Assembly: GCA_007679095.1 (NCBI GenBank)
Contig: VEFU01000013.1
Coordinates: 25,680-89,679, forward strand
DNA length: 64,000 nucleotides
Direction of reading: 5' to 3'
DNA from: Paenibacillus bovis
GTDB taxonomy: Bacteria > Bacillota > Bacilli > Bacillales > Bacillaceae_C
Part shown: positions 60,633 to 64,000 of the stretch, in pieces
Layout of the letters: each line of letters begins with the position of its first letter
Position numbering within the stretch: position 1 is the stretch's first letter
The notes under the pieces: model-generated
What the model was told of the DNA's origin: nothing
Database searches by the model: none
Seen by the model: the letters and a program-made list of their open reading frames with translations, nothing else
Made by a program: the position numbers and the translations under genes

Positions 60633-62459
60633 TTATTCTGCAAGTAATGCTTCCATTTCATTAAGTTTTTCTTCAAAGACTTTACATGCAGCTTCAATTG
60701 GTTCAGATGTAGTCATGTCGACTCCAGCTTTTTTCAAAACTTCAATCGGATAATCCGAACTTCCTGCTTTCAGGAATCCAAGGTAGCGTTCAACAGCTGG
60801 TTCTCCTTCTTCAAGAATTTGTTTCGACAATGCAGCTGCAGCACTGAATCCAGTTGCATATTGATACACATAGTAATTGTAATAGAAATGAGGAATTCTA
60901 GACCATTCTAGTCCGATTTCATCATCAATAATAATATCTTCCTCACCGAAGTACTTTTGATTTAATGCATAATATTCTTTCGTTAACATTTCTGCTGTTA
61001 ATGCAACACCTTCTTGAGCTTTCTTATGGATTAAATGCTCGAATTCAGCAAACATTGTTTGTCTAAACACAGTTCCACGGAAGCCCTCAAGATAATGATT
61101 AATTAAATATAATTGTTGCTGTTTGTCATCCGTTTGTTTCAGCATATAATCTCCAAGTAATGCTTCATTACAAGTTGATGCAACCTCTGCAACAAATATT
61201 GAATAATCTCCATAAGGATATGGTTGAGTTTTCCTAGTGTAATAACTATGCACACTATGTCCAAACTCATGAGCTAAAGTATAAAGATTATTAACATTAT
61301 CTTGCCAATTCATCAATATATAAGGATTTGTCCCATAGGTACCAGATGAGTAAGCACCACTGCGCTTCCCTTTATTCTCTTCCACATCGACCCAACGATT
61401 TGAAAATCCTTCTTTCAGAATATTTACATACTCCTCTCCTAAAGGCTGTAGTCCAGCAATAACTAATTCTTTTGCCTCGTCATAGGAGATCTCCATTTTC
61501 ACATCTTTCACTAATGGCGTATATAAATCATACATATGCAGCTTATCAACACCGAGAACCTTTCTACGGAGTTTAACGTAACGATGCAATAAGTGTAGAT
61601 TTTTATTAATCGTTTCTACTAAATTGTCATACACGCTTTCCGGAATATTATTAGCGGCTAATGCTGCTTGTCGTGCTGATTGATAATTTCTAGCACTTGC
61701 ATAGAAATTATCCTTTTTAACAGTGCCACTTAATGTACTAGAGAAAGTATTACTAAATTTCCCATACGTTTCATAAACCTTTTTGAAGGCTGCTTCACGA
61801 ACACTTCTATCTTGGCTTTCCAAGAACTTCACATAATTCCCATGGGAAATTTGAACATCATTTCCATTCTCATCCTTAATAACTGGAAATTCTAAATCTG
61901 CATTATTTAACATTCCAAATGTTGTACTGGAGGATCCTAGTACTTCAGAAGCTTGTGCAAGAAGAGCCTCTTGTTCAGCAGATAATACATGTCCACGTTG
62001 TAAATTAATTTCTTCTAGTGCATGTTTATAGAGTTGTAAATCTTTATTCTCTTCTACAAATTGCGCTAGTTTACTTTCATCTATATCTAAAATTTCTGGA
62101 ACGATATATGAGAATTCACTTGCAACAACTGAATATAGACTTTCAGCACGTGCATTCAAACCTTGATAATGGGAATTACCAGTATCCTGATCATATCGCA
62201 TATGAGCATATGTATACAGCTTACCCATTCTTTCTGATACTTTGGATTGGAATTGAAGAGCTTCATATAATGTCTCAGAGCTGTCACTTAGCTTACCTTT
62301 ATAATTACCAGCTTCCTTTAAAAGTCCTTTAATATCTTCATATTCCTTTTCCCAAGCATCATCACTTTCAAAAATGTCTTCTAATCTCCATGTCAATTCC
62401 TCAGGAATTTCTGAGCGCGCAGGAAGAGTTTTTACTGCTGTTTCGTTGGCCATTGCCAT
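60633..62459 (-). CDS. pepF: Oligoendopeptidase F
   Basis: 608 aa M3B zinc peptidase. HEFGHSVHSYYTRKTQPYPY contains HExxH; the third ligand Glu lies in VAEVASTCNEALLGDYML. Hydrolyses 7-17-residue peptides in the cytoplasm. Corresponds to B. subtilis YjbG. Confidence 0.96.
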   Translation of the reverse strand: MAMANETAVKTLPARSEIPEELTWRLEDIFESDDAWEKEYEDIKGLLKEAGNYKGKLSDSSETLYEALQFQSKVSERMGKLYTYAHMRYDQDTGNSHYQGLNARAESLYSVVASEFSYIVPEILDIDESKLAQFVEENKDLQLYKHALEEINLQRGHVLSAEQEALLAQASEVLGSSSTTFGMLNNADLEFPVIKDENGNDVQISHGNYVKFLESQDRSVREAAFKKVYETYGKFSNTFSSTLSGTVKKDNFYASARNYQSARQAALAANNIPESVYDNLVETINKNLHLLHRYVKLRRKVLGVDKLHMYDLYTPLVKDVKMEISYDEAKELVIAGLQPLGEEYVNILKEGFSNRWVDVEENKGKRSGAYSSGTYGTNPYILMNWQDNVNNLYTLAHEFGHSVHSYYTRKTQPYPYGDYSIFVAEVASTCNEALLGDYMLKQTDDKQQQLYLINHYLEGFRGTVFRQTMFAEFEHLIHKKAQEGVALTAEMLTKEYYALNQKYFGEEDIIIDDEIGLEWSRIPHFYYNYYVYQYATGFSAAAALSKQILEEGEPAVERYLGFLKAGSSDYPIEVLKKAGVDMTTSEPIEAACKVFEEKLNEMEALLAE

Positions 62460-62598
62460 CCTCCATTCTAAATAACACTACTTTTAAAATTCTTTCGAAA
62501 ACCGAAAGTTTAATTACATTACTTATTCTACTAAATATTCAATAATCCTGCCAATTTTAATTATTTCGTTAGCTTCTTTATATTGGATATTCATTCTT

Positions 62599-63816
62599 TT
62601 AATTGTATGAATTATCTCTCCTATAACTAGTATGACCAAAGCTTATATTCCTATATAAACTTTCTTCTTGCTTTTGTAATTGTTCCATCGTTTGTGGAAT
62701 CAAAATATTTCTTTTCTTTTCAAATAAATCTATTCCCTTACGGTCGAAATATTCCAGTTTAGAAAGTACATGGAGATATTCTGCCAGTGCTTCCTTCCAT
62801 CTCTGTTCTTTTTCTAGTGGTAAATCTCTTGCAATAATGTGACCTGAACGTATTCTGTTCTCGATTTTATGATGTACATACTTCAAAGAAAATGTTTGAC
62901 CAATTTTTATGTTCTTCAAGGAGTCTAAGTAAGTGTAAAATTGCCATTCTACTGGATGTGAGTGAAAGTATTCTTTATAGAGAGTGGGAATTCCTATAAT
63001 TGGTGGTAAGTGAAATGGATGATGTTTGTGGATATATACATTTTTTAGAAAGGGATCTGATTTTAAATTTCCATAATACACTTTTGTCTGTAACCAGTTA
63101 TTTTTTTCTTGTAACCAGAGATTCATATTTAAGGATTTTGGATGGGATACATTTCTTGTATATGAATTTCCCTTTAGAGATTGTACCTGATAAGATGCAG
63201 CAATTTTTCTGGACGTTAATGAAGTAATGCCAGTTAGATAATGGAACATCTCATCACTTGGATCATAACTTATACTGGATAGCCCACTATTGCCTCGCTG
63301 TTTTACAAAACTCCACTGAAAGTCAGATAATTGAAAGACATTCTTTGAATATTGCTGCTGAAATGGTAATCCACCAATAATCCAAATTGGAATAATACCA
63401 GCTGATAAATAACCACTTGTTCTCTTTCTGATGATGTCACGAGATATTGGGCTACATTGGAACTCAATCGCATAGGAATGACCTTCTTGCTTAATAAAAA
63501 TATCCGGTCTTTGTTTGATTGTAGGAAGATACACCTCTAAGTACACACTTTTAACTTTACTCTTAAAAAATGTAAAAAGCTGTTTCTTTCCTTGCAAATG
63601 CTGGTGGCTTTCAGGTTCTGATACTGAGGAACTACAATTGGAGAATTTGAGGTGGGAAAAGTGCGGAATCCGTATTTCACCTACTTTCAAAATTACACGT
63701 TCTTTACATATTGGACAATAGAAGTTTTGATTTTGTAATGTACTTCTAATTTGTTGAGGTGACATATCACCTGCTAATGAAATAAAATTTCCATCTTCAT
63801 TATAAGCTGTTAACAA
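62599..63816 (-). CDS. coiA: Competence protein CoiA
   Basis: 405 aa. N-terminal zinc motif FYCPICKERVILKVGEIRIP then HFSH, followed by a nuclease-like core LEVYLPTIKQRPDIFIKQEG, YAIEFQCSPIS (PD-(D/E)XK-type D...E-x-Q). Promotes recombination of taken-up DNA. Corresponds to B. subtilis YjbF. Confidence 0.92.
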   Translation of the reverse strand: MLTAYNEDGNFISLAGDMSPQQIRSTLQNQNFYCPICKERVILKVGEIRIPHFSHLKFSNCSSSVSEPESHQHLQGKKQLFTFFKSKVKSVYLEVYLPTIKQRPDIFIKQEGHSYAIEFQCSPISRDIIRKRTSGYLSAGIIPIWIIGGLPFQQQYSKNVFQLSDFQWSFVKQRGNSGLSSISYDPSDEMFHYLTGITSLTSRKIAASYQVQSLKGNSYTRNVSHPKSLNMNLWLQEKNNWLQTKVYYGNLKSDPFLKNVYIHKHHPFHLPPIIGIPTLYKEYFHSHPVEWQFYTYLDSLKNIKIGQTFSLKYVHHKIENRIRSGHIIARDLPLEKEQRWKEALAEYLHVLSKLEYFDRKGIDLFEKKRNILIPQTMEQLQKQEESLYRNISFGHTSYRRDNSYN

Positions 63817-63933
63817 CTCACCACTTCCTTTCTTACACTAATATTTCTACAATCATTCCTAAAATCCTTTTTATTACGGTTCTAAGTCAATTGTTGGGGT
63901 AAAATACTAGGCTACCGCGCTTACGCTTGGTGG

Positions 63934-63978
63934 CCTTTGTATGTTTGGAGGGTCTAAGACCCACCAAACATACAAAGG
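63934..63978. repeat. Long intergenic hairpin at window end
   Basis: CCTTTGTATGTTTGG / CCAAACATACAAAGG (15 bp) enclosing GGGTC-TAA-GACCC, only an A-A mismatch between. No T-run follows directly; it may be a mobile palindromic repeat or upstream terminator. Confidence 0.7.
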
Positions 63979-64000
63979 TTCTTTCTCTAGTTTTTATCCA

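Overview
The window is a low-GC Firmicutes chromosome segment, most likely a spore-forming Bacillaceae member of the Oceanobacillus/Virgibacillus kind. The evidence is the spore genes (SpoVIF, SpoVAC/AD/AE, CotZ, CotO, YjcZ), the S-box upstream of metI, a FapR box before fabI, and gene order from 54 to 64 kb that follows the B. subtilis yjbF-yjbQ cluster. The genus is inferred only from general resemblance.

Layout. 1-19.4 kb is host: an RND efflux permease (cut by the window edge), release factor 3, an M42 peptidase, SAM-riboswitch-controlled metI, a sulfatase, a nucleoside hydrolase, small spore-type proteins, an FMN reductase, a carbohydrate-type set (AraC regulator, ThuA, two Gfo/Idh/MocA dehydrogenases), a GC-rich intergenic repeat, catalase, and folD behind a ZTP-type riboswitch. 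41.6-64 kb is host again: a TAXI binding protein, yjcH-yjcG-yjcF, a sporulation block, fabI, a CPA2 antiporter, MgtE, then prpE, rluD-like, NAD kinase, yjbM, yjbK, yjbJ, yjbH, pepF and coiA.

19,498-41,509 is an integrated element of about 22 kb. It sits in the 3' end of a tRNA-Val(GAC) gene and is bounded by a perfect 46-bp direct repeat. A tyrosine integrase lies next to the intact tRNA, and three similar 21-22-bp arm-type repeats lie just inside the ends. The element carries an archaeo-eukaryotic-type primase, an FtsK/SpoIIIE ATPase coupled to a replication-relaxation family protein, a serine resolvase with a candidate res site, at least four XRE-type regulators with divergent promoters, an HNH nuclease, a membrane-anchored DUF559 nuclease, and many tiny coupled genes. 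At the far end is a self-contained three-gene tail operon: a 109-aa protein, a 766-aa tape measure and a large tail/fibre protein with HxH repeats. I see no capsid, portal, terminase or tail-tube gene.

The element is therefore neither a complete prophage nor an ordinary integrative conjugative element. It may be a satellite-like or plasmid-like element that carries its own tail-length and tail-tip proteins, or a prophage that lost its head module in one deletion. The tail operon has its own phased upstream repeats, Shine-Dalgarno sites, ATGA coupling and terminator, and its reading frames are intact, which favours a maintained cassette. A 32-37-bp repeat occurs four times in the same orientation, always between genes, and is probably a regulator site or special promoter of the element. 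Other unexplained items are a candidate sRNA beside the HTH gene next to the integrase, a G-run cluster over the ribosome binding region of the FtsK operon, a degenerate repeat array at 31.9-32.35 kb, and an iteron-like non-coding region at 38 kb.
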